DNA of 64,000 bases from Leptodactylus fallax (Eukaryota; Chordata; Amphibia; Anura; Leptodactylidae), in contig CAMRHE010000054.1 in NCBI GenBank assembly GCA_947044405.1, forward strand, positions 496,001 through 560,000, in the 5' to 3' direction. A program made the position numbers and the translations under genes. The notes below the pieces were generated by a model. That model did not search any database and was not told where the DNA came from. It saw nothing but the letters and a program-made list of their open reading frames with translations. Below, piece after piece: positions 48,901-60,865 of this stretch (position 1 is its first letter; every line of letters starts with the position of its first letter).

Positions 48901-49654
48901 CATACATATACTCTACAATTCCAAAAATTTATCAGATAGGAAATACATGCTAAACTTTAAAGATGATAATATGAAAGTTTTTTTATTATTCTCTGGAAAA
49001 AATATGATTTACTTATAAGCCAATGGCTTTATTTAGTAATTTTTTTCTTGTAAATTGTCTTAGAAATGAGATGTAAACTTACAAAAGTATGTTCTTGGTT
49101 TAATGAAGCTTATCGAATCTGTGTTCAAGTATCAACTTAATGACATAAACATCATTTCGCAAGCTTCACATATAATTTTATATAATTGCTCAATGCATCA
49201 TTCAATGAATATCAGGCTGATCTTGGGAACAGAAATTTGTTTTCAGGAATAACTTTTTCTATTTTATGTTTGCTTTCGAACATAATTAACATGATTCTGC
49301 TTTTAATTAGACTTGTTGTTTGTTACTCTCTCTGACATAGGTAGCAATTGTGAGGTGTCAGCTAACAGGAGCACAAAAAGCTGTATTAATTGTGGTGCCA
49401 TCTGCTGCCAGTCAATATTGTTTCTGTAGAAAATGTAACGGTTTAAAATAATTTTGGCTGAATACACATTTACACCATCACATTAATTATACACATAGAT
49501 ATAGAGAAGTGGTAGGTTGATTGTGACAGAGTTACCAATGTATAATATCATTTATCATATATTTTAGGAAGGTTGCAAACAGAATATCATAACACGATAT
49601 TTTGTCAGGGCATCTTTTTAGTAAGTTTCATTAATTACTAATTTTGGTTCTAAC
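48901..49654. other. Intronic sequence, nothing recognised
   Basis: AT-rich, no features. Confidence 0.4.
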
Positions 49655-49711
49655 TAGAGAAGTGCAAACCTCTTAAGATTCGCATCATTTTGGGTTTGGG
49701 TGGTTCGGGAC
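49655..49711 (+). mobile_element. hAT-type terminus fragment
   Basis: TAGAGAAGTGCAAACCTCTT matches the terminus style of 48451; a second terminus, TAGAGATGGG, follows at 49712. Its own right end is not identified. Confidence 0.45.
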
Positions 49712-50447
49712 TAGAGATGGGAAAACAAAGCCTGTACTAAGCCAGGTTCGACGCGAATATTCCAATTAAAATTAATAGCAATGTTCCTCCTCTGCTAAAA
49801 AATGTGCTGCAGTGGCCGCACTAAAGTATAAACACTAAGGTCTAATAGAGTGTGAAGGATCGATGGTAGTGAATTTGCCAGCATACCGCCATGGTATCGG
49901 CACATATAAGAAATAAACACCCTAAGATGAAAGGCTATTGAATGGCAGGGTCCAAAAGTTGGCTAGCTATACCAATAATAAGCCCCTATTAACTTACCTC
50001 TCCCGGCTCCTGGCCAGGGGGCACCCACGTACGCAGCATATTACTTCATCACAATGTGATGTGCGGTGCGCAGGGCCCAAGCTGCTGCGAAAGAGGAGAG
50101 GCTGCGAGCAGGAGCGGGGGTGAGGTAAGTGATGCAGCCAGGTTCTCCCCGGTTTTGCGATCCGGTTTTAATAACCGGATTGCAAAACTGGGGAGAAGTG
50201 GTGCCGCAGACCCGGTTCTGCTACTAGTAGAGCACAAAGCCACAGACTTCCTGCTCTACTGCTCACAGGCTTGTAGGCCAATCCTTACCTGTCTGCTCCT
50301 GTCGCCTCCTGCTTCTTCCTGCTCCGAGCACACATGACGTCACATCAGTGCGCCCGGAGCAAGATGGAGCGAGAGGCGACAGGGGCAGACAGGTAAGTAA
50401 TGACCTAATGCTGCTATAGGGGGGACTACTGTATGACTCATACAGCG

Positions 50448-50720
50448 TCCCTTTCACTATTCCCCTACCCTCATACATTAGCCACTTCACTATTCCCCCC
50501 CATACATTAGCCACTTCACTATTCCCCCCATACATTAGCCACTTCACTATTCTCCACACCCATACATTAGCCACTTCACTATTCTCCGCCCCCATACATT
50601 AGCCACTTCACTATTCCCCCCATACATTAGCCACTTTACTATTTTCCCCCCTATACAGTGCCCCCTTCACTATTCTCCCCCCCATGCAGTGGACCCTTCA
50701 CTGGTCCCCTATACTGTATG
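50448..50720 (+). repeat. ~30-bp minisatellite
   Basis: About eight copies of a unit containing CATTAGCCACTTCACTATTC and a run of C, with lengths varying through the C-run. Confidence 0.88.
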
Positions 50721-50785
50721 GGGACCATTGATGGGGCCATTATATTGTGGGGGGGCAGTGATGGAGGCCAATATCCTGGGGGACA

Positions 50786-51095
50786 TTAAATGGGTTGTCC
50801 AGGATGACCCCCCAAAACTTACTCTCCTGTCCCCAGTGTCTCCCAGTGCAGTTCGGTCCTACAGCTCTGTTGTTTTCTTCTGCATGTGACCCCTGAGGCC
50901 AATCAGTGGCCTAAGGGAAGGGACCTGGTATGTCACATCCAGTGAGGACTTCCGGCAAAACAAGACAGCGGAACTGCAGGACTGGACCATGCTGGAAGGA
51001 CACTAGAGCAATGGGGACAGGTGAGAATGTTTTTTTTTTCACCTCCCCCAGACTAATTACAAAAAATATATATATATATGCTGGACAACCTCTAA
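50786..51095. mobile_element. TTAA-flanked short element, GGGGTTGTCC family, copy 2
   Basis: Starts TTAAATGGGTTGTCCAGGAT; the right end CTGGACAACCTCTAAA has lost the final TTAA. Confidence 0.7.
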
Positions 51096-51109
51096 AAAAA
51101 TGTGGGGCA

Positions 51110-51496
51110 TTAAAGCGGTTGTTCAGGCATAATTTTTTTGGTTTATCCTCAGTATAGGCCATAAATACCTGATCTGTAGGGGGCAGACTCTGGACCGATC
51201 AGCTGCATGGAGCCACTTCCAGCGCCCGTCCTATACACATTACGGGGCCGGAAGCAGAAACCTCTGTCTACTGTGTATTAGCCGAGCACCTTCACTGTAT
51301 CTCAGCACATATTGAAGTCAGTAGGAGCTGAGCTGCAGTGAAGGTGCCGAGCTACTGTACAGCAGATGGAGCTTTCTGCTTCCCGCCCTGTGTTGTGTAC
51401 AGGACAGGCTCCGGAAGTGGCTGTCTGTCAGACCACTAGCACTACCACTATCCTCAGGATAGGCCATAAAAAAATAACCCTGCACAACCCCTTTAA
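51110..51496. mobile_element. TTAA-flanked short element, GGGGTTGTCC family, copy 3
   Basis: Starts TTAAAGCGGTTGTTCAGGCA and ends CCTGCACAACCCCTTTAA. Subterminal repeats TCCTCAGTATAGGCCATAAA and TCCTCAGGATAGGCCATAAA occur near both ends. Confidence 0.75.
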
Positions 51497-51668
51497 TATG
51501 CCCCACACAGTTTAATGTCCCCCTCACAGGATTTTAGCCTCCATCACTGCCCCACACAATATAATGGCCCCATCACTGTTCCCTTACAGTATGGGGGACC
51601 AATGAAGAGGCCACTGTATGGGGGGACCAGTGAAGTGGCCATAAAAAAATTTGGCCCAAACAACCCCT
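51497..51668. repeat. Minisatellite-like remnant between TTAA elements
   Basis: Repeated ATGGCCCCATCACTG / GGGGGACCAGTGAAG phrases resemble degenerate units of the 50448 array, ending in a stray CAACCCCTTTAA terminus. Confidence 0.4.
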
Positions 51669-52020
51669 TTAAAGAGGTTGTCCATAAATTGGAGCGACCA
51701 CTGTGGCGGCCAGGGAGGTGTAAAAATTTAAAAAAAGCATACTCACCTGTCCCCAATACCCCTTTTTTCTCTGCCTGTGTCTGTTCAGTCTCATGGCGGC
51801 CCCTCATTTCTGGTGAATCCTGTACCTAATTGGTCATACCAGTCACATGAGATGCAGGACTCCTATCAAGAAGGTAACAGCACAAGACTGAATGGACACT
51901 GGCGGCGGACAACGGAGTGTCGGTAACAGGTAAGTATGCGTTTTTATGGGGTTTTTTTATTTTATTTTACACCTCCTGCTCGCCACATGGGTTGCTCCAA
52001 TTCCTGGACAACCTCTTTAA
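51669..52020. mobile_element. TTAA-flanked short element, GGGGTTGTCC family, copy 4
   Basis: Starts TTAAAGAGGTTGTCCATAAA and ends TTCCTGGACAACCTCTTTAA. TTAA is present at both ends. Confidence 0.78.
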
Positions 52021-53137
52021 AGGATTTATCCATCTTTCTAATATTGATGGCCTGCCCTTGGAATAGGCCATCAATATTACATCTGCAGGGGTCCGACAGC
52101 CAGGACTTCTGCAGATCAGCTTTACCAGGACAGTGCAGCTACAGGTAATGGTAACAATTCTAGGAGCCATGCTGTTCACTTGCCATACAGGGTGTAGCAG
52201 TGGGTTTAGGTAGTGCAGTGGTGAACATCATATGGCTGTGAGCAGCATGACTCCTGACATGTTAATACTTTTAGCCACCCTGTCTCGGTACCGCTGATCT
52301 GCAGGGGTCCTGATGGTGGGCCCCTAGAAACAATTCCACTGGTGGGCCCTAGACATCTCATGCTGACACTGAGCTACAGTATTTACATTATCTTCAGGCA
52401 CTATATGAGCAAACTAGTAGGAAAAGCCATGCTGATATAAAATTAGATGAACCCCATGACAAGGTGTATGAAATGCTACTGCTCAGAAATCAGATCTATA
52501 TAGTGTTGGTTATCACATCAGTAGCTGAATTCCCACATTTCAAATAATAGTGCTAGTCTCCAATGACTGGCATAATTACAAAGCCAATAGAGGACCTGAG
52601 ATGTGCTGTTAATGGTCACTTAGCAGAGCTGCCAACGCTGCACTTAGACACCAGCTTAAATTATCAAGGAGCTAAGTACGTCTGCACGCTCAGTCAAGCA
52701 TGGGCTGTGAAGGCAGCAGTGTACTTAGTCTCTGAGTTATGATGTACCGGCGAAACTGCCCATTCGTGTTGAACGGGGCATGCACAGTCTATGTAAGCTC
52801 GGACTTAGTGTCTGAATGGTAAAAGAAGCATAATAATGTGTATGCCTACCAGGCATGCGCAGTTGGAGAAAAAGCAGACTTAGTCTCTGTAAGGAGACAA
52901 AAACTGCATTAGTGGTATGTAATGTAAAAATTACCTATGGAGAAGGGAGCCTGTATCAAAGACCAGCTGCTAATAACAGACTTATTAATAACCTATTATA
53001 ACACTCGTAGATGCAATTTTTTATCACCAGAAGGCAAAAGTTATAATTGATTACACCTGACAATACTGTGTTCTAAGCCCCCCCCCCCCCAGCTCTATTG
53101 CAAGCTTTGCAGCACTCAGTGATCTCTATCATGCAGT
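52021..53137. repeat. Further non-coding repeat sequence
   Basis: Contains inverted ATTGATGGCCTGCCC / AATAGGCCATCAATATTA at 52043-52078 typical of short elements, then roughly 800 bp with no recognised content. The antisense and sense phrases GGACTTAGTGTCTGAATGG and GACTTAGTCTCTGTAAGG are a local repeat at 52720-52890. Confidence 0.4.
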
Positions 53138-53145
53138 GATGAATA

Positions 53146-54580
53146 CAGGGCCAGCATCAGCACCCGGCTTACCCGGTCAAGTGCCAGGGCCCCAAGCTCC
53201 TGAGGGGGCTCACTCGGCAATGGCGTAAATGGCCGGGGGCCCAGCACCACCATGACAGCGGTCGGGAAAAGCCTAGTTTCCTGACCGCTATACATATTGC
53301 TAATGGAAAGAGGCCTGGCGATCACCGGACCCCTTTCCAATAGATGCTATCCCTGGGAAGGTGACTAAAAATAAAAAAAAATACTTATACTCACCTCTCC
53401 TGGGCTCAACATCCTCTCCAGGGTTCTTCCAGCCAGTGACTGAGGTCACGCACCCCAGACGTCACTGCTGGGGCCTGTGATTAGGCCCTAGCAGTCACAT
53501 GGGGTGCGGCAGCGTAATGACATCATCGCGCCCCACATGACCGCGCTGAGGCCCAATCACAGGCCCCAGCAGTGACATCTGGGGCACGTGACCTCAGTCG
53601 CAAGGCAGAAGAGGACAGAGGAAGATGTTAAAGACAGTCGGAAGGAGCGAGGATACACAGGAGAGGTGAGTTAAGTATAAGTGTTTGTTATTTTTAATCA
53701 CTTCCCCTGGGAATCTGAGCCCCCCCAGAGTATAATAGCACAGGCTCTGGGGGGGGGGGCTCTTGGGAGCATATAATAGTGTGTGGAGGTCACTGTCGAG
53801 TATATAATACTGTGTAGGGGCCACTGTGAAGTATATAATACTGTGTGGGGGCCACTGTAGAGTATATAATACTGTGTGAGGGCCACTGTGGAGTATATAA
53901 TACTGTGTGGGGGGGCCCACTGTGGAGCATATAATACTGTGTAGGGGCCACTATGGAGTATATAATACTGTGTGGGGGCCACTGTAAAGCATATAATCCT
54001 GTGTGGGGGGCCACTGTGGCATATAATACTGTGTGGCGGCCACTGTGGAACATATGATACTGTGTGGAGGCCACTGTGGAGTGGCACTATTAACAGTATG
54101 AGGCCCTGATCACACGGTGGAATCTGGCACTGACTTTGCAGTGGATTTCGCCCCTAAATCAGCAGCAGATTCCTCCCTCATTCTGCCTCCTATTAAAACC
54201 AATTGGAGCAGGAAGCTGGAAAAAAAGCGTCCTGCTGGATCTTACCACAGATTCTGCAGCTGATTTGGAGGCCGTGGCTTGAGGCTACCCACTGGTTAGA
54301 CTCATTCATTTGGACCTAATCAGCGGTAGAAGCCACAACAGAATGCTGATGTTCTGCACCGTGAGCCAGGGGCAGAAAATAAAGAAAAATCCGAGGCAGA
54401 TGTCCGCCTCAAATTCCTCTTTACTTTCCGATGTCTGAACAGGTTGTATCTACTTGTAGGTCTACCACAGCAAAAAATACCCAATTTCTATAGTATTCTG
54501 CAGTGTGCATGAGTTACTCCAAAAGGGGCCCACTGGGGCTCTGTCGCCCAAGGGCCCACTCAAACCTGGAGCTGGCCCTG
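53146..54580. mobile_element. Non-autonomous hAT-type element with perfect 8-bp target duplication
   Basis: Begins CAGGGCCAGCATCAGCACCC and ends with the complement CAGGGCCAGCTCCAGGTTTG. The exact duplication GATGAATA flanks it at 53138-53145 and 54581-54588. The 1,435-bp interior is non-coding, with an inverted GC-rich part at 53440-53600 (CCCAGACGTCACTGCTGGGG and its complement) and a 31-bp minisatellite. Confidence 0.92.
53767..54078 (+). repeat. 31-bp minisatellite inside the hAT-type element
   Basis: About ten copies of a unit containing ATATAATACTGTGTGGGGGC and CACTGTGGAG. The unit length and most positions match the 5175-5608 array. Confidence 0.93.
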
Positions 54581-54909
54581 GATGAATAACACATCACTTA
54601 CACCATCAATCACTGATATGTCTTCTCTTCCAGTCCACACAACCTTATATCTTGTATATGACATCAGCACTGTAAGGTGTCCACCTACCACTGACTATTG
54701 GCTGAGATGCTGTCAGGTGGCACCAGAACATCACAGTGACTCACAAGAGACATGTCTCTTTTGTTTTTTTCTCATTTTGCAATACATGTGGCAGTGGCCA
54801 TTTTAGTTCTTCTGAGTCGAATCATTATTTATTTGGTTTTGTTAAAAACCAAACAATTTGGAATATTCAGTCGAACTTAGTTCGTGTCAAATCGGCTTGT
54901 CCATCTCTA

Positions 54910-55105
54910 ATTATAACTGCTTCTTGTCAAATTTTCTTTATGTATTTTAGAAAACATTGCATTCCTCTGCAAAATCAGATTATGGTGGCAACTGCCCTGA
55001 TTACTTTAATTGCTTAGCACTGTAATGGTTGTACATTTCCAGATTGATGACAGGACCAAAGAGGTCAATTAACTCATCTAAAGCAGATCACATGATCTAC
55101 TTATC

Positions 55106-55148
<43 letters not shown>

Positions 55149-56822
55149 GTGTTCTATTGGTGCAACTATAGTGTGTGGTCTACTGCTGTTTAAGTTTACT
55201 CCATTTGAAGCCCAAGATACCATCCAACATTATCTAGGTTGTACCATCAGCCTCTGAGCCTATGGAAGAACATTACAGGGCGGGTCATCACATGTTTCTA
55301 TCCTGAATCCTGGAAAAGTATCTCTTCTACAGGGAGGTAAATAGGGTACATCAAAAACAGTTGCCCTGGCATGTGAAATGTCAGTGGTTGAGAAGAGCAG
55401 GGAGTGAATGGTGGACACAGCAGCTTCCGGCAGGATGTGTGGACATCACAAATGGGGACATAGTCCTCTGCTCGGTGTCCTGTCTCTGACTGATGTGAGG
55501 AGGAGCTGTGGGTGATAGGAGGATTTATAGTGTAGCTATATTAGCAGACTACACACTATAGTAGTGCCTACAGTATGTGTTTTTGTTTACTTGACTATCC
55601 TCTACTCTAAGCCTTTCTCTCTGTCTGTCAGTACAAAATATGTCATATTCCTTCTTTTCCCCTGTTAATACTTTGTGTATGCTGATCCTCAAGATTATGT
55701 TCATTGTTTTCTGAACAGAAATTGGTAAATCTGGCACATGTACAGTATAATTAAAGAGGAAATAAAATCTTATGCACATCAATTGAAATTTTCTGTGACT
55801 GCTTCAATATATTAAGGTTTGTGTTCTTACAGATAGAAAGGAACTTAGTTGCTAGGAAACCTGTACTTACATACCTTGAAGAATTCATTAAGGCATTTAC
55901 AAGGAACATACTACATGGGAGGTAGATTTTAACACTTGCCTATATCTAAAAGGGGTTTTCTGGTCATTAAAAAATGTGTACAAATTATTTCAAGCAGTAA
56001 GACATATCACTTACTAATGTTGCATCTGTTGCTGAGATACCTCTGACAGCCAGTCTCACATGCAGTCATATGAGCATGCTTTTGGTGTTTATTTATTGCT
56101 TACACTGAACATGTGGTTATGTAACATGTGGCTATCTCTTCCCCTCTCTGAAGTACAGTATATTCCACAAAATATGCATCCTATCACATGCCTCTTATCT
56201 CTACCATTCTTCTCTGGCTCTTTGTCTCAGGAGTGATTGTGTTCCCAATGCTGGGCAGCAGATGCTGCAGTTTCCAGTGAGTAAGAAAACAGCAGATTAA
56301 TATGTCAGTAACAGATCAGTGTTGTGTGTGAAAACAATATGTAATTACAGCATTACTTGCATACAGGCAACTGTAAAAAGAGGTCATGTTGTAAAATTGG
56401 AGGATCACTATATTATTTTATATTACTTATTTTACAGCACACTGGCAGCATAAAATGAAGGTGCCATGTAGATCTGTACAATGTAATAAAATTAATAATA
56501 ATTACTTTTCACCTATTGAGACTTCATTTGGTAATTCTTTAGACACATACTGTAGGTCATTTTCTATGTTTTTAAGATTGTATACCACTTTAATTTTTTA
56601 TTTTTTTGCTCATATTGCTTTTTACCACTGGATCATGCATCTCATTTACTGGGTCAGAAATAACTCTGATTCTGGCATATTAACCCCTTATTGGTTATAG
56701 AGTTTGACTGAGTGAAAAGGGAAAACCCTTTTTTTATTCCTTTCAGCCCTCATACGATAGCATTATGGGTTCTAGTGGTTACCATGGCAGCCAAGAGGCC
56801 TAATAGCATTCAGGTGATCATA
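54910..56822. other. Host intron sequence, no gene recognised
   Basis: Includes the TCTA microsatellite and a segment AAAAGGGGTTTTCTGGTCAT at 55949 that may be one terminus of another short DNA element. No coding homology seen. Confidence 0.4.
55103..55148. repeat. (TCTA)n microsatellite
   Basis: About eleven near-perfect units. Confidence 0.97.
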
Positions 56823-57850
56823 CACTGATGAGCAAAAGGGTAACGATGTTGAGAACTTTTGACTCTCAGCCTCCATATCTCACCGTCCACTACAGCTTTG
56901 AACTTGAGACTACCATCATTTTATAGACAATCATCTTACCTATCTCATGCATAAATTTGACTTGCAACTATTTAGCATATGATTAGTTATGCAGATTCTT
57001 GTCATGTAACTGCATTGTTACTGTTTTGCTCCTGGTGGTGGAAAAAGCTCTTTTTCTTCTTGTATACTACAAATAACAATCTGTACTCACATTCCCTAAT
57101 AGTTCAGTGTGTTATTTGGTTGATTAACAAGCAAAAGGTCACTAGTTCAAATTGAAGATCTCCCAAGAAAAGAGAAACAGCATCATCCAACTCATCAATA
57201 GTGGACTCTTGGCAAAGGAAATTGCCAAACTGCATCATGTGAGTGTGATTACAGTTGAAAGAATACAAAATAAATTCCATCCACCCATTCAAAAATCAAG
57301 AGGTGAGTGTCCAGGCAAAATATCGGAGTCAACAAGTTGGTTATCAGAAGTTCTATCAGTGCACCGTGCGACGTGCATTACACAAGTCTGGAATGGCTGC
57401 CCGAAAAAAGGTGAAGAAGCATCGATTTCAATATTATCATAAGAAGCGTCGGCTTGAGTTTGCAAAAAATTATGAAAAGTGGACAGTAGAAAATTGGAAA
57501 CAGGTGATTTGGAGTGATGAGATGAAAGTTAATAGACTGGACTCTAATGGTTTCAAATGAGTCTGGAAGAAACAAGGGAAAGGGGAGGCTAACGGATCAA
57601 GTGATTTGTTTGGTTGAGGAAGCCTGATGATATGGGGTTGTTTCACAGCCAAAGGCTGTGAATGGATGGTGGCCAGGATGGATGGTGGTCTCAATTTTGG
57701 GCCATATGTGAGTACCCTACAAGCTGAGTTTTTTAGTACATTCAAGTACTATGGGTATGAAAAGGACGACACAGTGTTCCAGCAGGACAATGACCCGAAG
57801 CATATATTAAGATTAGCGAAGAAATGGTTCAATTACAAAGAAATATAGGC
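56823..57850 (+). mobile_element. Tc1-type transposon, third family, 3' truncated
   Basis: The left terminus CACTGATGAGCAAAAGGGTA follows a TA at 56821. No matching right terminus is found. The transposase homology stops near 57845, where unrelated repeat sequence begins. Confidence 0.8.
57152..57848 (+). pseudogene. Tc1-type transposase remnant lacking the catalytic Glu
   Basis: The N-terminus reads KISQEKRNSIIQLINSGLLA, then KEIAKLHHVSVITVERI, a helix-turn-helix. The frame then shifts near 57300-57340 and continues VRRALHKSGMAARKK in the 57255-57560 frame. The catalytic part shows VIWSDEMKVNRLDSNGFK followed by a TGA, then MIWGCFTAKG from 57627 and FQQDNDPKHI near 57780. The sequence ends FNYKEI and stop, so the SPDLNPIE block with the catalytic Glu is missing. 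The expected start ATG is disturbed (ATTGAAG), another single-base difference from a clean start. Confidence 0.88.
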
Positions 57851-58889
57851 AATTATATTGTTGAAACTGAAACTCAAAAAATAATGATATAATTACAGAT
57901 TTTTTTGTGTCATTCCCCCAAAAACATTGATAACAGCTAAACAAAAAATTAGATGTATTCTAAAATGGTGTCAAAAAGTACAACTGCAAAAACAAGCTGA
58001 GTCATATGGCTATATCAATAAAAAAAAATTTAAAAAGTTATGGCTTTTCATATATAGAGTTCATATTGTTGGCTAGTCACATGTCTGTGTAAAATGCGTT
58101 TAAGAATTTACACCGCCCAACTCTAAGAACATTTCTGTTTAGTTAAATACAGTAATTGTATCCCCCTTTAAATAATTCTGAAGCATCTTTTCCTATAACT
58201 CTGTGTACTACTATTCCCCTTAGTCCTACTTGAAATGTATATATAAATTGACAACAGCATGTTACCAATTGGAGGTTTGTCCCTAGCCTGCTTGTTACTG
58301 TCCATTCACTATTGCCTCTCTAGAGGCACACCCTTTTGATGTGAGGAATGGTAACACCCATTTATTCATATGTTTCTTTTAGGTGGAATAACACAGAAAT
58401 GGTAAAATATAGAATTTGAAAAAAATTTGTTTTAGCATAATTATATTCACATAAAGTGTCACACCATTTCAACATTCTGGCAAAGCTACACGTAAATACA
58501 TACACATTTTTTAACAAAACCACATATGGTATTTGAGGTTTTGTTATGGTTTGATAAATGTAGAAATTTTGCTCTCTACTGAGCCATTACCACAATGTGA
58601 CTTTGCCAATTATTTATAACACGCTCAAGCAACTAAGCTGCATATTGATGTCTTTCCATGCAGCAATTTTCATCTCTGCACAGTAAAAAAAAAGAATTAG
58701 TAATGAGTGAAAAAAAAAAAATATAAATATGTAATGCAATTATCATTCTGAATTATATATTTACTGTCTATATTTTTCAAATACAGGCGTGTCCTTTCTT
58801 ACTTGTGTTCTGGGCCTGATATATCCAGATACAGATGCAGCTGTATTTAACTTGACAGCTAACAAGTTAAGTAAAAAGTTTAAGCCCTC
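57851..58889. other. Intronic sequence with a fragment of the abundant repeat
   Basis: 57885-58065 contains GTGTCATTCCCCCAAAAACA, AAATGGTGTCAAAAAGTACA and AAAAGTTATGGCTTTTCA, which read as the reverse direction of the family at 26441. The rest is unrecognised. Confidence 0.45.
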
Positions 58890-59735
58890 TTTATCTTGAT
58901 TTTTTTCAAATGCTTTCAAGGGCCTTTGTTGTGAGTTATTACACTCAAGCTATAAAGACTAACCTGTTGAAGGTATGATACTTTTATTGGCTAATCAGAA
59001 AAATTACAATTGCAAACTTTCAAAGCACAGAGCCTTCTTCAGACTTTTCCAGATGAATGACTGAGAACACAGCACAACATTAGCGATAAACTAAATTAAC
59101 TATTCCCAGAGTTGCCTCTCTTCGCTTATAAACAACCGCCAAACTTAAGTAATCTCCTGTTCACAAGTGCCCTCGCGTCACCATTAGAGACTGGCACATT
59201 TCTATGCAACAGCAAAAAATGCAAGACTTGCATCTTGTTATCAAACACGGTCCACATACCAAACACACAGCAAGACTATAACATTTTTGGAACATTTTCA
59301 TGTACATCCTCCCAATAAAGGAATTTTCATTGGAGAAACAGAACAAAAACTGCAGACCAAGATGAATTTAGACCGACACACAATAAAGTTTCAACTGGAT
59401 ATCCCCATGGGAAACATTTCTCTCAGTCAGACCACAACTTGTCAGACTTAAAAGTCCTGATTTTACAAGTTCTCTTCAACAATGACAGAGTGAGAAAAGT
59501 TTGGGAATTCAAGCTGATGATAAAATTCAGATAATCGACAAAAGGACTCAATCTAACATTTGGATTTATGAGCCCTTATATGGACAGAACTCACACTCCT
59601 CCATCAGACTCACTCCAGATGACTACAACCCTCCCAACCCATCAATCCTAGCTTGCAAATGCAATTTTTCTGATTAGCCAGTAAAGGTATCATACCTACA
59701 ACACTTGTCTTTTTGACAAAAAAAGAATCAACTAT
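58890..59735 (+). mobile_element. Penelope-like element remnant
   Basis: Terminal segments are inverted copies: AAGGTATGATACTTTTATTGG CTAATCAG near 58970 and its complement CTGATTAGCCAGTAAAGG near 59671. Between them lies the C-terminal part of a Penelope-like protein. The left segment contains the complement of CTGAAGAAGGCTCTGTGC, a text common in vertebrate Penelope-like ends. Confidence 0.8.
59112..59546 (+). pseudogene. Penelope-like protein C-terminus with GIY-YIG endonuclease
   Basis: The first frame (59112-59318) reads KQPPNLSNLLFTSALASP, TGTFLCNSKKCKTC and SNTVHIPNTQQDYNIFGTFS, the Cys-rich stretch before the endonuclease, and ends at a TAA. A second frame at about 59319-59390 reads KGIFIGETEQKLQTKMNLDR followed by HTIK, matching the second half of a GIY-YIG core. 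After a frameshift comes KHFSQSDHNLSDLKVLILQ, then VRKVWEFKLMIKF to about 59530. The reverse transcriptase domain is absent. Three breaks in 430 bp make it nonfunctional. Reading it this way rests on family knowledge of Penelope-like elements. Confidence 0.8.
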
Positions 59736-60111
59736 TGCATGATTTTTTTTTTCTGGCTACTCTTCTAATTTTTCTGTACTACACACTTTTACTTTATACA
59801 CTCAAGCTAAAAAGGGCTACATCTATACCAGTATCACAAGATAAACAACTTTTCTAAATGCAATATGATCTCTAAATAGGTTAACACTAGAGATGAGTGA
59901 ATCGATTCTGCAGAAGTGGAATTCGATCCGAATTTCAGGAAATCTTCGATTCGCCACGATTCTGGATTTCTTCACACTTCGAATCACATTTTTTAAAATG
60001 GCCGCCGCACATGTTAGGACAAGGGGGAAGGGACTCTGGGAGCGTGGGATCACCCACAATGCCAAGTATGCAGCTAATCAGCAGCCAGCAGGACCTGTGA
60101 TGTTACAGGGC

Positions 60112-60118
60112 TATAAAA
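60112..60118 (+). promoter_or_regulatory. Probable TATA box of the hAT transposase gene
   Basis: TATAAAA in a GC-richer context (TGTTACAGGGCTATAAAAAC), followed within about 50 bp by leader-like sequence that repeats downstream. It fits a transposase promoter placed after the left terminus; activity is not known. Confidence 0.5.
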
Positions 60119-60356
60119 ACCTTCGGCCACTTTAGGTACAGTCATTCCACATTGCTCTTACTGTAGAGAAAGACGTCGGCAGCAGCTAGGGAAAGACTTA
60201 GAAAACATATAGAAGTTCAGGGAAAGAGGATAAGCCTTAGAACTGTAGGGAAAGCATAGGGAGGAATTGAGAGAAGAATTTGGGGAGCTTGCAGGCTGAT
60301 TTACAGCAAGAATTTGCCGAAAAATTCACATTGCAGCACTCACTGCCATTATACTG

Positions 60357-60865
60357 GGTCTTTATTGGTGTCAAAACACATAAAAAGGACCATATTTGCC
60401 ATTTTTTTACCAGTTTAAAGTTGCAGGCCATTTTTCAATACAGTATTGTCAATATTAATTCAATAATTCAATAATTCTTAGCGGTTATCACTTATTCAAA
60501 GGTCTTTATTAGTGTCAAAACACATAAAAAGTACCATATTCGCCATTTTGTTACCAGTATAAAGTTGCAGGCCATTTTTCAATGCAGTATTGTCAATATT
60601 AATGCAATAATTCAATAATTCTTAGCGGTTATCACTTATTTAAAGGTCTTTATATGTGTCAAAACACATAAAAAGGACCATATTCGCCATTTTGTTACCA
60701 GTATAAAGTTGCAGGCCATTTTTCAATGCAGTATTGTCAATATTAATGCAATAATTCAATAATTCTTAGCGGTTATCACTTATTTAAAGGTCTTTATTAG
60801 TGTCAAAACACATAAAAAGGACCATATTCGCTATTTTGTTACCAGTATAAAGTTGCAGGCCTTAC
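60357..60865 (+). repeat. ~144-bp tandem repeat in hAT leader
   Basis: About three and a half copies. GGTCTTTAT recurs at 60357, 60501, 60644 and 60789 (spacing about 143-145 bp), each followed by GTGTCAAAACACATAAAAAG. The first copy at the window start (370-540) is the same unit. Confidence 0.92.

Larger units (their letters stand above)
49712..54909. mobile_element. Large nested hAT-type element
   Basis: The left end TAGAGATGGGAAAACAAAGC and the right end (complement TAGAGATGGACAAGCCGATT) continue into shared GTTCGAC and GAATATTCC on both sides, so they form terminal inverted repeats about 50 bp long. The 5.2-kb interior is non-coding and is filled by a minisatellite, three TTAA elements and a 1.4-kb hAT element. 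The flanking 8 bp do not match, so the two ends may derive from different copies. Confidence 0.55.

Noticed and set aside
53594..54087. Minus-strand frames of 94-129 codons with repeated PHSIIYST-like peptides
   Set aside because: Read through the 31-bp array of the hAT element.
60357..60865. Regular repeats considered as a CRISPR-like array
   Set aside because: The units are about 144-bp direct tandem repeats with no unique spacers, within a eukaryotic transposon leader.
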